Positions 26,213 through 34,557 of a stretch of DNA of 64,000 bases are shown here, in pieces. A program made the translations under genes and the position numbers. Under the pieces are notes generated by a model, which was not told where the DNA came from, ran no database searches, and saw nothing but the letters and a program-made list of their open reading frames with translations. Every line of letters starts with the position of its first letter. The stretch's first letter is position 1. Origin of the DNA: an uncultured Collinsella sp. (lineage in GTDB: Bacteria > Actinomycetota > Coriobacteriia > Coriobacteriales > Coriobacteriaceae); assembly GCA_900768435.1 (NCBI GenBank), contig CAAGCW010000006.1, forward strand, positions 1-64,000, given 5' to 3'.

Positions 26213-27280
26213 TTGGATAAGAACGAGCTGCAAAAGCGTATGGAACAGGCCATTCGCCTGACGGCACCTGGCCAGCCGATCCGCACCGCCCTCGACATGA
26301 TCATTGCCGGTCACCTGGGTGCCCTTATCTGCGTCGGCGACACCGAAAACGTGCTCGCTGCCGGTAACGACGGCTTCCCGCTCAACATTTCGTTTACCTC
26401 GAACCGCCTGTTCGAGCTTTCCAAGATGGACGGTGCCATCGTTATCGATGGCGACCTCACCCAGATCCTGCGCGCCAACTTCCACCTCAATCCCGATCCC
26501 TCGCTTGCCACGAGTGAGACGGGCATGCGTCACCGTACTGCCGCTCGCATGTCGGTGCTCACCGACGCCATCGTGATCTCGGTTTCGGCTCGTCGCGCCG
26601 TCGTTAACGTGTACGTTCACGGCAAGAGCTACGAGATCCAGCCCGTCACCACCATCATGAGCTCGGTCAACCAGCTCGTCGCCACGCTCCAGACTACCCG
26701 TCAGTCGCTCGACCGCTCCCTGCTGCGCCTGACGGCCCTTGAGCTCGACGACTACGTCACGCTCGCCGACATTACCGGTATTTTCTCGAGCTTCGAGATC
26801 ATGCAGCAGGCAAAGACCGAGCTTAAGGATTGCATTGTCAAGCTGGGCAACCAGGGCAAGCTCGTGCAGATGCAGCTCGAGCAGCTCGCGGGCTCCAGCA
26901 TGGATACCGAATACGACTTGATGATCCGCGACTACGCAAGCGATTCCTCCGAGGCAAACGCCGAGAAGATCCGCGCCGAGCTGAGCCGCATGACGCCTAA
27001 GGACCTGTCCGACCCGCAGCACGTGGCGGCAGTTCTGGGTTACGACGACCTGGACGAGGACTCCGTCATGACGCCGCTGGGCCTGCGCACGCTTTCGCGC
27101 GTGTCCGTCGTGCGCGACGGCGTGGCCGAGAAGATCGTCGACGAGTACGGCTCGCTGCAGGAGCTCATGGACGACATCAGCGAGGATCCGGAGCGCTTGG
27201 GCGACTTTGGCGTCAACAACCCTGCCATTCTTGCGGACTCGCTGTACCGCATGAAGGGCACCAAACAGGGGAACGCATAA
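26213..27280 (+). CDS. disA: DNA integrity scanning diadenylate cyclase DisA
   Basis: A 355-aa protein that makes c-di-AMP from two ATP and scans DNA for damage. The N-terminal DAC domain has DGA (73-75) and RHRTA (106-110), both needed for catalysis. A linker helix bundle and a C-terminal helix-hairpin-helix DNA-binding region (near 290-345) follow. The start is a TTG preceded by GGGAG; no in-frame ATG upstream fits. It overlaps ispD by one base (TAATG). radA, which precedes disA in many Gram-positives, is not adjacent here. Confidence 0.96.
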   Translation: MDKNELQKRMEQAIRLTAPGQPIRTALDMIIAGHLGALICVGDTENVLAAGNDGFPLNISFTSNRLFELSKMDGAIVIDGDLTQILRANFHLNPDPSLATSETGMRHRTAARMSVLTDAIVISVSARRAVVNVYVHGKSYEIQPVTTIMSSVNQLVATLQTTRQSLDRSLLRLTALELDDYVTLADITGIFSSFEIMQQAKTELKDCIVKLGNQGKLVQMQLEQLAGSSMDTEYDLMIRDYASDSSEANAEKIRAELSRMTPKDLSDPQHVAAVLGYDDLDEDSVMTPLGLRTLSRVSVVRDGVAEKIVDEYGSLQELMDDISEDPERLGDFGVNNPAILADSLYRMKGTKQGNA

Positions 27281-28008
27281 TGGCGCCCGTATGCGCCGTG
27301 GTCGTTGCCGGCGGCAGCGGCCAGCGCTTTGGAAATCCCGGCGGCAAGCAGCTCGTTAACGTGGCGGGCCGTCCGCTCATGAGCTGGTCCATCCGTGCGT
27401 TCGATCGTAGCGACAAGGTCGGCCACATCGTGGTGGTGTGTCCTTCCGAGCGCCGTGCCGAGATGCGCCGCCTGGCCATCGACCCGTTTGACTATGACAC
27501 GCCCATCAGCTTTGCCGATGCCGGCGAGACCCGCCAGGATTCCACCCGTGCCGGCGTGCATGCGGCTCCGGCGGGTTTCGAATATGTCGCCATCCACGAC
27601 GGCGCCCGTCCGCTCATTACGACCGAGGCTATCGACCACGCTATCGACGTGCTCGTGAGCGACCGTGCCCTCGACGGTGTCGTGTGCGGCCAGCCTGCCA
27701 TCGACACACTCAAAATCGTCGATGGCGACAACATCGTCGAGACGCCGCCGCGCGAGCTGTACTGGGCCGCGCAGACGCCGCAGATTTTTAGTGTCGACGC
27801 CATGAAGCGCGCCCATGCCGCGGCGATTGCCGAGGGCTTTATCGGCACGGACGATTCGTCACTGGTCGAGCGCATGGGTGGGCGCGTCCGCTGCGTCCAG
27901 AGCCCGCGCGATAACCTTAAGGTGACGGTGCCCGAGGACCTGCGTCCCGTAACCGCGATTCTGCTTGGCCGCATGGCCGAGGGAGAGGACCTTCCCCATG
28001 TTCAGTAA
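27280..28008 (+). CDS. ispD: 2-C-methyl-D-erythritol 4-phosphate cytidylyltransferase
   Basis: A 242-aa MEP-pathway enzyme that joins CTP and MEP. The nucleotide-binding opening AAGGSGQRFG-type motif reads VVAGGSGQRFGNPGGKQ (from residue 8), with HDGARPL (near 107) and the late KVTVPEDL motif. Cytosolic. It is coupled to disA by a stop/start overlap and overlaps ispF by 11 bases, the usual ispD-ispF pairing of consecutive isoprenoid steps. Confidence 0.96.
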   Translation: MAPVCAVVVAGGSGQRFGNPGGKQLVNVAGRPLMSWSIRAFDRSDKVGHIVVVCPSERRAEMRRLAIDPFDYDTPISFADAGETRQDSTRAGVHAAPAGFEYVAIHDGARPLITTEAIDHAIDVLVSDRALDGVVCGQPAIDTLKIVDGDNIVETPPRELYWAAQTPQIFSVDAMKRAHAAAIAEGFIGTDDSSLVERMGGRVRCVQSPRDNLKVTVPEDLRPVTAILLGRMAEGEDLPHVQ

Positions 28009-28492
28009 CCTGCGCATTGGCCATGGCTACGACGTCCACCGTCTGGTGGAGGGGCGTCGATGTATCATCGGCGGTGTTGACATTCCCTACGAGCGCGGCC
28101 TGCTGGGCCACTCGGATGCCGATGTGCTCGCGCACGCCTTGGCCGACGCCATTCTGGGCGCCTGCCGCGGGGGAGACATCGGCAAGCTATTCCCCGATAC
28201 CGACCCCGCCTATGAGGGTGCCGATTCGATGGTGCTGCTCGCTCGCGTGATGGACTATGCGCGCGAGCTGGGCTTTGAGTTTGTCGATGCCGATTGCACC
28301 ATTGCCTGTCAGCAACCCAAGATCACTCCGCACCGCGATGCCATGCGCGCCAACCTTGCCCATGCCCTGGGCGTCGACGTGGAAAACGTGGGCGTCGCCG
28401 CCACCACGACCGAAAAGCTCGGTTGGGAAGGCCAAGGCGAGGGAATTGGCGCCTGGGCCGTCTGCCTGCTACAGAAAACCGTTAAGGAGTAA
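27998..28492 (+). CDS. ispF: 2-C-methyl-D-erythritol 2,4-cyclodiphosphate synthase
   Basis: A 164-aa MEP-pathway cyclase, trimeric, zinc dependent. GHGYDVHRL (residues 8-16) gives the Asp/His zinc ligands, HSDADVLAHALADAILGA and the late TTTEKLGWEGQGEGIGA complete the active site. The start is placed inside ispD, preceded by GGGAGAGG. cysS follows after three bases. Confidence 0.96.
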   Translation: MFSNLRIGHGYDVHRLVEGRRCIIGGVDIPYERGLLGHSDADVLAHALADAILGACRGGDIGKLFPDTDPAYEGADSMVLLARVMDYARELGFEFVDADCTIACQQPKITPHRDAMRANLAHALGVDVENVGVAATTTEKLGWEGQGEGIGAWAVCLLQKTVKE

Positions 28493-28495
28493 CGA

Positions 28496-29962
28496 ATGCG
28501 TATCTACAACAGCGCTACCCATAAAAAGGAAGAGTTTCAGCCCATCGAGTCCGGGAAGGTTCGCATGTACGTGTGCGGCCCCACGGTCTACGACAACATC
28601 CACATCGGCAATGCCCGCACGTTCATCAGCTTTGACGTGATTCGTCGCTGGCTCATCGCGAGCGGCTACGAGGTCACGTTCGCCCAGAACCTCACCGATG
28701 TCGATGACAAGATCATCAAGCGCGCCAACGAGCAGGGCCGCACGGCCGCCGAGGTCGCGACGGAGTTCTCCGACAAGTTCATCGGCGTTATGCGCGCCGC
28801 CAACGTGCTCGATCCCGATGTGCGCCCCCGCGCCACCAAGGAGATCGGCCCCATGATCGCTATGATCAAGACGCTCATCGAGCAGGGCCACGCTTACGCA
28901 GCCGATAACGGCGACGTGTACTTTGCCGTGCGCAGCGATCCCAACTATGGTCAGGTCTCGGGCCGCAACATCGACGACCTTATGGTTGGCGCGCGCATCG
29001 AGGAGAACGAGGACAAGAACGACCCGCTCGACTTTGCCCTGTGGAAGGCCGCCAAGCCCGGCGAGCCCAGCTGGCCGAGCCCCTGGGGCGAGGGCCGTCC
29101 CGGTTGGCACACCGAGTGCGCCGCCATGGTGCATCGCTACCTGGGCACCCCGATCGACATCCACGGCGGCGGCTCCGACCTTGCCTTCCCGCATCACGAG
29201 AACGAGTGCGCTCAGGCCACCTGCGCCTGGCACCAGGGCTTCTCCAACACCTGGATGCACACGGGCATGCTGCTGGTCGATGGTGAAAAGATGTCCAAGT
29301 CGCTCGGCAACTTCTTTACGCTGGCCGAGGTCCTCGAGCAGCACTCCGCTGCCGCCCTGCGCCTGTTGATGCTGCAGACGAGCTATCGCTCGCCGCTCGA
29401 CTTCTCCTGGGAGCGCCTGGAGGGTGCCGAGAACTCGCTCACGCGTATTGCCGGTACGGTCGAGAACCTGCGCTGGGCTGCGAACCATGCGACGGCCGAT
29501 GCCGATGAGGCAGCATCCGAGGCGTTTGCCGCCAAGGCCGCCGAGACCCGTGCCGCCTTTAGGGAGTGCATGGACGACGACTTTAACACCGCCGGTGCCA
29601 TGGGTGCTGTCTTTGGCTTTGTCACCGAGTGCAACCAGTACCTGGAGCAGGCGGGCGATGCTGCCGACAAGGCCGCAGTCCTGGCTGCCGCCGATACGCT
29701 GGCCGAGCTGCTCGATACGTTTGGCGTTGAACTCCCCGAGCCCAAGGTCGAGCTGCCGCTGGGTCTGCTGGGCGTTGCCGCCGGCCTGGTCGCCTACACG
29801 GGCGACGACGTGGACGAGGCCGCTGCCAAGATTCTCGAGGCCCGCGCCGATGCCCGTGCCGCCAAGAACTGGGATCTGGCCGACGCCATCCGCGACCAGC
29901 TCAAGGACCTCGGGCTGACGATCGAGGATACTGCCGCGGGTACTCGTATCAAATCTCTCTAA
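28496..29962 (+). CDS. cysS: Cysteinyl-tRNA synthetase
   Basis: A 488-aa class I aminoacyl-tRNA synthetase charging tRNA-Cys. CGPTVYDNIHIGNART holds the first zinc Cys and the HIGH motif (HIGN), GWHTECAAM and FPHHENECAQ give the other zinc ligands, and KMSKSLGN is the KMSKS loop. The C-terminal anticodon-binding part has a slightly longer Ala/Glu-rich segment near 330-430. AAGGAG precedes the ATG. Last gene of the disA-ispD-ispF-cysS run; Bacillus-type mrnC, which lies next to cysS there, is absent. Confidence 0.97.
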   Translation: MRIYNSATHKKEEFQPIESGKVRMYVCGPTVYDNIHIGNARTFISFDVIRRWLIASGYEVTFAQNLTDVDDKIIKRANEQGRTAAEVATEFSDKFIGVMRAANVLDPDVRPRATKEIGPMIAMIKTLIEQGHAYAADNGDVYFAVRSDPNYGQVSGRNIDDLMVGARIEENEDKNDPLDFALWKAAKPGEPSWPSPWGEGRPGWHTECAAMVHRYLGTPIDIHGGGSDLAFPHHENECAQATCAWHQGFSNTWMHTGMLLVDGEKMSKSLGNFFTLAEVLEQHSAAALRLLMLQTSYRSPLDFSWERLEGAENSLTRIAGTVENLRWAANHATADADEAASEAFAAKAAETRAAFRECMDDDFNTAGAMGAVFGFVTECNQYLEQAGDAADKAAVLAAADTLAELLDTFGVELPEPKVELPLGLLGVAAGLVAYTGDDVDEAAAKILEARADARAAKNWDLADAIRDQLKDLGLTIEDTAAGTRIKSL

Positions 29963-29968
29963 TCCCCG

Positions 29969-30070
29969 CGGGTTTTCCAAGCACCCGACCTTGCCGTTCA
30001 AACCGTCGCTCGCGTACTCAGGTACGCGTCGCTCCTCTTTCACGGCCATCTCGGACACTTGGAAAACCCG
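29969..30070. repeat. Nested palindromic repeat, family D copy 2
   Basis: 13-bp outer arms (29969-29981 with 30058-30070) surround CCTTGCCGTTCAA and CTCCTCTTTCACGGCCATCT half-motifs and an inner GCTCGCGTACTCAGGTACGCGTC hairpin region. It begins seven bases after the cysS stop and may act as its transcript end. Confidence 0.75.
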
Positions 30071-30074
30071 TGCC

Positions 30075-30173
30075 GACCGCCCGAGCCACGGCACCTTGCC
30101 TTTCAATCGTCGGGCATGACCTCAAGGTCTATGCCCTCCTCTTTCAAGGCAATCTGCCGCACCTCGGGCGGTC
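30075..30173. repeat. Nested palindromic repeat, family D copy 3
   Basis: 11-bp outer arms (30075-30085 with 30163-30173) enclose CCTTGCCTTTCAA and CTTTCAAGGCAATCTGCC, with a central hairpin GGGCATGACC/GGTCTATGCCC. It directly follows copy 2 and shares its inner sequence with the copy at 9051-9149. Confidence 0.75.
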
Positions 30174-30217
30174 GGTCTATTTGTTTCGTTTGATAGTTGT
30201 ATTTAGGAGGTCGCTTT

Positions 30218-31126
30218 ATGGCCGACAATCGCAAGCGTGCGCCTCGTGGTGGCAAACAGGCTGCTTCTGGCTCGCGCCCGATTCGCCGCAATGACCGCGC
30301 TGCCGCTCCCAAGGGCCAGCGCGATCGTACCCAGGCCGCACGTCCGCAGCGCAACCGCGACAACGTTCAGGCTCCCAAGGGCGAGTTTATCGAAGGTCGT
30401 CGTGCAGCCGCCGAGGCGCTGCGCACTGGTTTTCCCATCAAGTGCGCGCTCATTGCCGAGGGCGGGGAGCGCGATGCCGCCTTGTCGCGCCTGGTCGACG
30501 ACCTCAACGCCGCGGGTGTCCGCATTAAGTATGTGCCGCGCGCGCAGCTCGATGCGCTGTCGAGCCATGGCGCTCACCAGGGCATTGCGCTCGAGGTGGG
30601 TAATTTCCCCTATGCTGATGTCGCCGATATCCTCGATCGCGCGGGTGACGGACCGGCGCTCGTCGTCGTGCTCGACCATGTGACCGACGATGGCAACTTT
30701 GGTGCGATCGTGCGCTCCGCCGAGGTCGTGGGCGCGGCGGGCGTCATCATTGCAAACAAGCGCGCCGCCGGTGTGACCGTGGGCAGCTACAAAACCTCTG
30801 CTGGTGCCGTCATGCACCTGCCCATCGCGCAGGTTCCCAATATCGCCCGAGCGCTTGACGACCTCAAGGCCGCCGGCTTTTGGGTGGGCGGTGCTTCCGA
30901 GCACGCCGAGGGCAGCTGCTGGGATGCTCCCTTCGAGGGCCGCGTTGCGCTCGTCATGGGCTCCGAGGGCGACGGCATCTCGCGCCTGGTGCTCGAGAAA
31001 TGCGACTTTTTGACCAAGCTTCCCCAGCGCGGCATGACCGAGAGTCTCAACGTGGCCCAGGCGACCACCGCGCTGTGCTTTGAGTGGCTGCGCCGCAATG
31101 CTGGCGAGCTCATGGGGGAGGAGTAG
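30218..31126 (+). CDS. rlmB: 23S rRNA 2'-O-ribose methyltransferase RlmB (SpoU family)
   Basis: A 302-aa SPOUT-class methyltransferase that methylates a 23S rRNA guanosine with S-adenosylmethionine. A basic, disordered N-terminal tail (about 55 residues, Arg/Lys/Pro rich) precedes the substrate-binding domain (GRRAAAEALRTG) and the knotted catalytic domain, with DNFGAIVRSAE (motif 1), VMGSEGDGISRLV (motif 2) and MTESLNVAQATTALCFE (motif 3). The long basic tail is more than usual and probably binds RNA. TAGGAGG lies upstream. yacP follows after three bases. Confidence 0.94.
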   Translation: MADNRKRAPRGGKQAASGSRPIRRNDRAAAPKGQRDRTQAARPQRNRDNVQAPKGEFIEGRRAAAEALRTGFPIKCALIAEGGERDAALSRLVDDLNAAGVRIKYVPRAQLDALSSHGAHQGIALEVGNFPYADVADILDRAGDGPALVVVLDHVTDDGNFGAIVRSAEVVGAAGVIIANKRAAGVTVGSYKTSAGAVMHLPIAQVPNIARALDDLKAAGFWVGGASEHAEGSCWDAPFEGRVALVMGSEGDGISRLVLEKCDFLTKLPQRGMTESLNVAQATTALCFEWLRRNAGELMGEE

Positions 31127-31129
31127 CGC

Positions 31130-31807
31130 ATGTCCAAGAAGAACCGCGCCAAGTCCAAGGCCAAGCGCTTTGGCGAGGGCTCGGCCAAGCCTATTGTTTC
31201 GGCCGCGACCTACGGCGTGGGCGGCAATGCGTTTGCGCAGGCTATCGCCGACCCAGTCTCGACGGTACACTCCAACAAGCCTGAGCTGCTGGTGGTCGAC
31301 GGTTACAACGTGATCCACTGCACGCCGCGCTACGAAAAGCTCGTGTACGACCATTCCGACGATCCGTATTCCAGCGACGTTCACGATATGGCGCGCACGG
31401 CGCTCATCAACGACGTTGCCGCGTTTGCCCAAGGTCGGTACGAGGCCGTAATCGTGTTTGACGGCGCGGGCAATATCTCCAGCGAGCGCCCCAACCTGCC
31501 TGCTCGCGGCGTGCGTATCGAGTTTTCGCCGACGGGCGTATCGGCTGATACCGTGGTGCAAAAGCTCTGCATCGAGGCACGCGAGGAAGGCCGCGCGTGC
31601 TCCGTGGTATCGAGCGACGGCACGATCCAGGCTGTCGTCATGGGCAAGGGCGTCACGCGCATCTCGAGCCGTATGCTGGTGGACGAGATCAAACAGATCG
31701 ATAACGACGTTCACGAGGCAGAGGAAGCTCCGCAGATCAAGATGACTCTGGGCAGTCGCCTGAGCCCCGATGCCCTGGCCAAGCTCAAGGCCCTTCGTGG
31801 CCGGTAG
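31130..31807 (+). CDS. yacP: YacP-like NYN-domain RNase
   Basis: A 225-aa protein of the YacP/Rae1 family. A basic N-terminal stretch (SKKNRAKSKAKRFG) is followed by the PIN-like NYN fold: LLVVDGYNVIH (first Asp), the AVIVFDGAGN acidic site, VVSSDGTIQAVVMGKGV and a conserved tail. In Bacillus subtilis Rae1 is a ribosome-associated endoribonuclease. GGAGGAG precedes the ATG. The rlmB-yacP pair is the ancestral order; sigH, which follows yacP in sporulating Firmicutes, is absent. Confidence 0.92.
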   Translation: MSKKNRAKSKAKRFGEGSAKPIVSAATYGVGGNAFAQAIADPVSTVHSNKPELLVVDGYNVIHCTPRYEKLVYDHSDDPYSSDVHDMARTALINDVAAFAQGRYEAVIVFDGAGNISSERPNLPARGVRIEFSPTGVSADTVVQKLCIEAREEGRACSVVSSDGTIQAVVMGKGVTRISSRMLVDEIKQIDNDVHEAEEAPQIKMTLGSRLSPDALAKLKALRGR

Positions 31808-31880
31808 GGGAGTATCTGTAGAGACCAGCTACTCGGCTGGTCAATTCACTGGCTTGTAGTTATTGGATTGTGGACTTGCC

Positions 31881-31937
31881 ATCGCCAAAACGAATAGTTT
31901 TTTGTTTTGGCGAACAGACGAAACTATTCGTTCTGGC
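31881..31937. repeat. Palindrome after yacP
   Basis: Arms of 18 bases (31881-31898 with 31920-31937; TCGCCAAAACGAATAGTT and near complement) around a centre that repeats TTTTGGCGAAC. It is AT-rich compared with its surroundings. The rest of 31808-32031 holds only a short weak hairpin at 31819-31838. Confidence 0.65.
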
Positions 31938-32031
31938 GAATAGTTTTGAGATGTGGTCGGTCGAAGGGCCTGTTGCGCCCCATCCTCAATTCCTTTATCC
32001 TTAACAGGCTTCGCGCGAAAGCGCCAAGTGT

Positions 32032-32106
32032 GCCAGTGTGGCGCAACGGTAGCGCAACTGATTTGTAATCAGTGGGTTGCAGGTTCGATTCCTGTCACTG
32101 GCTCCA
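32032..32106 (+). tRNA. tRNA-Thr (anticodon TGT), CCA encoded
   Basis: A complete cloverleaf: acceptor GCCAGTG with CACTGGC, D-arm GCGC...GCGC, anticodon loop TTTGTAA, T-arm GCAGG TTCGATT CCTGT, discriminator T and encoded CCA at 32104-32106. A terminator hairpin follows. Confidence 0.97.
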
Positions 32107-32115
32107 TGAGAGTTT

Positions 32116-32153
32116 CGGGCTCTGTTCCCTTGTGGGACAGGGCCCGTTTCTAT
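32116..32153 (+). terminator. Terminator after tRNA-Thr(TGT)
   Basis: A GC stem (32116-32129 with 32134-32146) followed by a T-rich run, ten bases after the tRNA. Confidence 0.75.
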
Positions 32154-32200
32154 TTATGTTGACATGTCAGCGGGTTTGACTTCCACCAGGCTTCAGGTTT

Positions 32201-32337
32201 GTCTTGATCTGTAACACGAAGAAGCTGAAAACCGTTCTTACTGTTACAGAATGAGACGTAAGCGGAGGTCTCTGCGTAATATCTCGACCTGTAACAGATA
32301 GGGGAGAAAATGTTCTCTATATGTTACAGATCGAGAC
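32201..32337. repeat. Two family C palindromes (CTGTAACA type)
   Basis: Copy a is 32201-32257 and copy b is 32282-32337. Each has arms of about 15 bases of the type TCTCGATCTGTAAC and GTTACAGATCGAGA around a 25-base, weakly paired centre (AGGGGAGA...TTCTCTA in copy b). Two more copies lie at 38833-38889 and 38912-38970. Confidence 0.8.
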
Positions 32338-32368
32338 AAAAGCCGTGTCGAGCTCGGCTGCCCCCCCT

Positions 32369-32513
32369 GAGCGTGGATTATCGGACGTACGAGCGTGGAA
32401 AATCTCCCGCTTAGTGAATGATCGTGGATAATCTGCCACTTTGGCCTTGGGGGCACGCCAATAGTGGGAGATCATCCACGCTCGATTTCAAACGGGAGAA
32501 AATCCACGCTCGA
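32369..32513. repeat. Cluster of GAGCGTGGA...ATC repeats in both orientations
   Basis: Three direct copies (starting near 32369, 32391 and 32420) of GAGCGTGGAAAATCTCCCGC-like units are followed by two inverted copies (32463-32485 and 32492-32513, ending ATCCACGCTCGA). The block can fold into several alternative stems. Together with 32201-32337 it fills most of the 712-base gap between the two tRNA transcription units. From 32514 to 32726 nothing was recognised. Confidence 0.7.
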
Positions 32514-32726
32514 ATCTGCAACGGAAGCCCGATCTCGAGCTATACATAGGTGCAAATAAGCCGGTATCGAAGTTCGATCCTGAAGGTGTACTCCACTACA
32601 CCAAAGTGTTACCTCGGGAAACGTCACCTCAGTATCCAAAACCACCGTCCTTCACATCCAAACTCAACAAAACCGCAGGTCACGGCTATATAGATACGCC
32701 CGGAACCGTGTATCTAGAGGTTTTCG

Positions 32727-32756
32727 TTGACAGCCCCCAAGGTTGCATCGTATTAT
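32727..32756 (+). promoter_or_regulatory. Promoter of the tRNA-Tyr/Thr/Met-tuf unit
   Basis: TTGACA (32727-32732) and TATTAT (32751-32756) with an 18-base spacer, 62 bases before tRNA-Tyr. The preceding GAGGTTTTC matches the sequence before the rpmG promoter at 34558. Confidence 0.8.
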
Positions 32757-32818
32757 CTTTTTCGTTCGCGGGGGCGGCGGTCCAAAAGACCAAAGAATCT
32801 GCGGATACTTGAACGATT

Positions 32819-32900
32819 GGGAGTTTGCCCGAGTGGTTAATGGGGACGGGCTGTAAACCCGTTGGCTCTGCCTACATAGGTTCGAATCCTATAGCTCCCA
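32819..32900 (+). tRNA. tRNA-Tyr (anticodon GTA)
   Basis: A class II tRNA with a long variable arm. The anticodon loop is CTGTAAA, the T-loop TTCGAAT, acceptor GGGAGTT pairs with AGCTCCC (one G-U). CCA is not encoded in full. First gene of the tRNA-tuf unit. Confidence 0.95.
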
Positions 32901-32910
32901 CCCGTCAAGT

Positions 32911-32986
32911 GCCTGTATAGCTCAGTCGGTAGAGCACTTCGTTGGTAACGAAGAGGTCACCAGTTCAAGTCTGGTTGCAGGCTCCA
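32911..32986 (+). tRNA. tRNA-Thr (anticodon GGT), CCA encoded
   Basis: Acceptor GCCTGTA with TGCAGGC, anticodon loop TTGGTAA, T-loop TTCAAGT, discriminator T and CCA at 32984-32986. It lies ten bases after tRNA-Tyr. Confidence 0.97.
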
Positions 32987-32989
32987 TCC

Positions 32990-33066
32990 GGCGGTGTAGC
33001 TCAGTTGGTTAGAGCACACGGTTCATACCCGTGGCGTCACTGGTTCGAATCCAGTCACCGCTACCA
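32990..33066 (+). tRNA. tRNA-Met (anticodon CAT), elongator type
   Basis: Acceptor GGCGGTG pairs with CACCGCT (G-U at the end), anticodon loop TTCATAC, T-arm ACTGG/CCAGT and encoded CCA. The anticodon stem lacks the three G-C pairs of initiator tRNA, so this is an elongator Met tRNA or, less likely, a lysidine-modified Ile tRNA. Confidence 0.93.
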
Positions 33067-33162
33067 TAGGTAACACGGTGGCTTCTCAATAGTATGTTGA
33101 GAGGCCACTATGGTATAAAGGCAAAGTCCCGTCCGGGGACGACCTGTTTAGAGGAGGGCTTT

Positions 33163-34353
33163 ATGGCCAAAGAGAAGTTTGAGCGCACTAAGCCGCATGT
33201 TAACATCGGCACCATTGGTCACGTCGACCACGGCAAGACCACGCTGACCGCTGCCATCACCAAGGTTCTCTCCGAGACCGAGGGCTGCAAGGCTGACTTC
33301 ACTGCGTTCGAGAACATCGACAAGGCTCCCGAGGAGCGCGAGCGCGGCATTACGATCTCCGTCTCCCACGTCGAGTACGAGACCGCTGCCCGTCACTACG
33401 CTCACGTTGACTGCCCGGGCCACGCTGACTACGTCAAGAACATGATCTCCGGTGCTGCTCAGATGGACGGCGCTATCCTGGTCATCGCCGCTACCGACGG
33501 CCCCATGGCTCAGACCCGCGAGCACATCCTGCTCGCCCGTCAGGTCGGCGTTCCCTACATCGTCGTCTTCCTGAACAAGTGCGACATGGTCGACGATGAC
33601 GAGCTCATCGACCTCGTCGAGATGGAGACCCGTGAGCTCCTCTCCGAGTACGATTTCCCCGGCGACGACATCCCCGTCATCCGTGGTTCCGCTCTGGGCG
33701 CTCTCGAGGGCGACGCCAAGTGGATGGACGCTATCCGCGAGCTCATGAAGGCCGTCGACGAGTACATCCCGACGCCTGCTCGTAACAACGACCTCCCCTT
33801 CCTGATGGCCGTTGAGGACGTTATGACCATCTCCGGCCGTGGTACCGTTGCTACCGGCCGTGTCGAGCGCGGTGAGCTCAAGCTCAACGAGCCCGTCGAG
33901 ATCGTCGGCATCAAGGATACCCAGAACACCGTCGTTACCGGTATCGAGATGTTCCGTAAGTCCATGGACTTCTGCGAGGCTGGCGACAACGTCGGTCTGC
34001 TGCTCCGCGGCATCAAGCGTGAGGACATCGAGCGCGGCCAGGTTCTCTGCAAGCCCGGTTCGGTTACCCCGCACACCAAGTTCACCGGCGAGATCTACGT
34101 TCTGACCAAGGAGGAGGGCGGCCGTCACACCCCGTTCTTCGATGGTTATCGTCCTCAGTTCTACTTCCGTACCACCGACGTTACCGGTACGGTCAAGCTC
34201 CCCGAGGGCACCGAGATGGCTATGCCTGGTGACCACATCACCATCGAGGGCGACCTCATCCACCCGATCGCCATGGAGGAGGGCCTGCGCTTCGCTATCC
34301 GCGAGGGTGGCCACACCGTCGGTTCGGGCATCGTCTCCACGATCATTGAGTAA
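33163..34353 (+). CDS. tuf: Elongation factor Tu
   Basis: A 396-aa GTPase that brings aminoacyl-tRNA to the ribosome. GHVDHGKTTL (G1), ERERGITI (effector), DCPGHADY (G3), NKCDMVDD (G4) and SAL (G5) are intact, followed by beta-barrel domains 2 and 3 ending in SGIVSTIIE. Codon use is extremely biased, as expected for an abundant protein. AGAGGAGGG precedes the ATG. It is placed behind tRNA-Tyr, -Thr and -Met, resembling the E. coli tRNA-tufB unit, not in the usual str operon; the 33067-33162 leader has a hairpin (ggtggc...gccacc-like, 33079-33109). Confidence 0.98.
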   Translation: MAKEKFERTKPHVNIGTIGHVDHGKTTLTAAITKVLSETEGCKADFTAFENIDKAPEERERGITISVSHVEYETAARHYAHVDCPGHADYVKNMISGAAQMDGAILVIAATDGPMAQTREHILLARQVGVPYIVVFLNKCDMVDDDELIDLVEMETRELLSEYDFPGDDIPVIRGSALGALEGDAKWMDAIRELMKAVDEYIPTPARNNDLPFLMAVEDVMTISGRGTVATGRVERGELKLNEPVEIVGIKDTQNTVVTGIEMFRKSMDFCEAGDNVGLLLRGIKREDIERGQVLCKPGSVTPHTKFTGEIYVLTKEEGGRHTPFFDGYRPQFYFRTTDVTGTVKLPEGTEMAMPGDHITIEGDLIHPIAMEEGLRFAIREGGHTVGSGIVSTIIE

Positions 34354-34380
34354 ATTAGCTCTTTGATATAGCTGACTTAG

Positions 34381-34415
34381 AGAACCCGGCACTTATATGG
34401 GTGCCGGGTTCTTTT
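34381..34415 (+). terminator. Intrinsic terminator of tuf
   Basis: A perfect 12-bp stem (34381-34392 with 34401-34412), an 8-base loop and a T-rich end. The following 34416-34557 has no recognised feature. Confidence 0.9.
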
Positions 34416-34557
34416 CTGCAATGGATATTGAGCCGTTGCTGGTGTCGAGAGGATCGATAATGGTCCTGGATGCACCGTCGATTAGATCTCGATGGCTTCA
34501 TTGATGTGTTCCAAATATGAATGGATCCACCGAGAACCAATTGACTCGAGGTTTTCA

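Noticed and set aside
32369..32513. CRISPR-like array
   Set aside because: Units are in both orientations, spacers are short and uneven and partly similar, and no cas gene is in the window.
32990..33066. Initiator tRNA-fMet
   Set aside because: The anticodon stem has no run of three G-C pairs and the first acceptor pair is G-U, not the mismatched pair typical of initiators.
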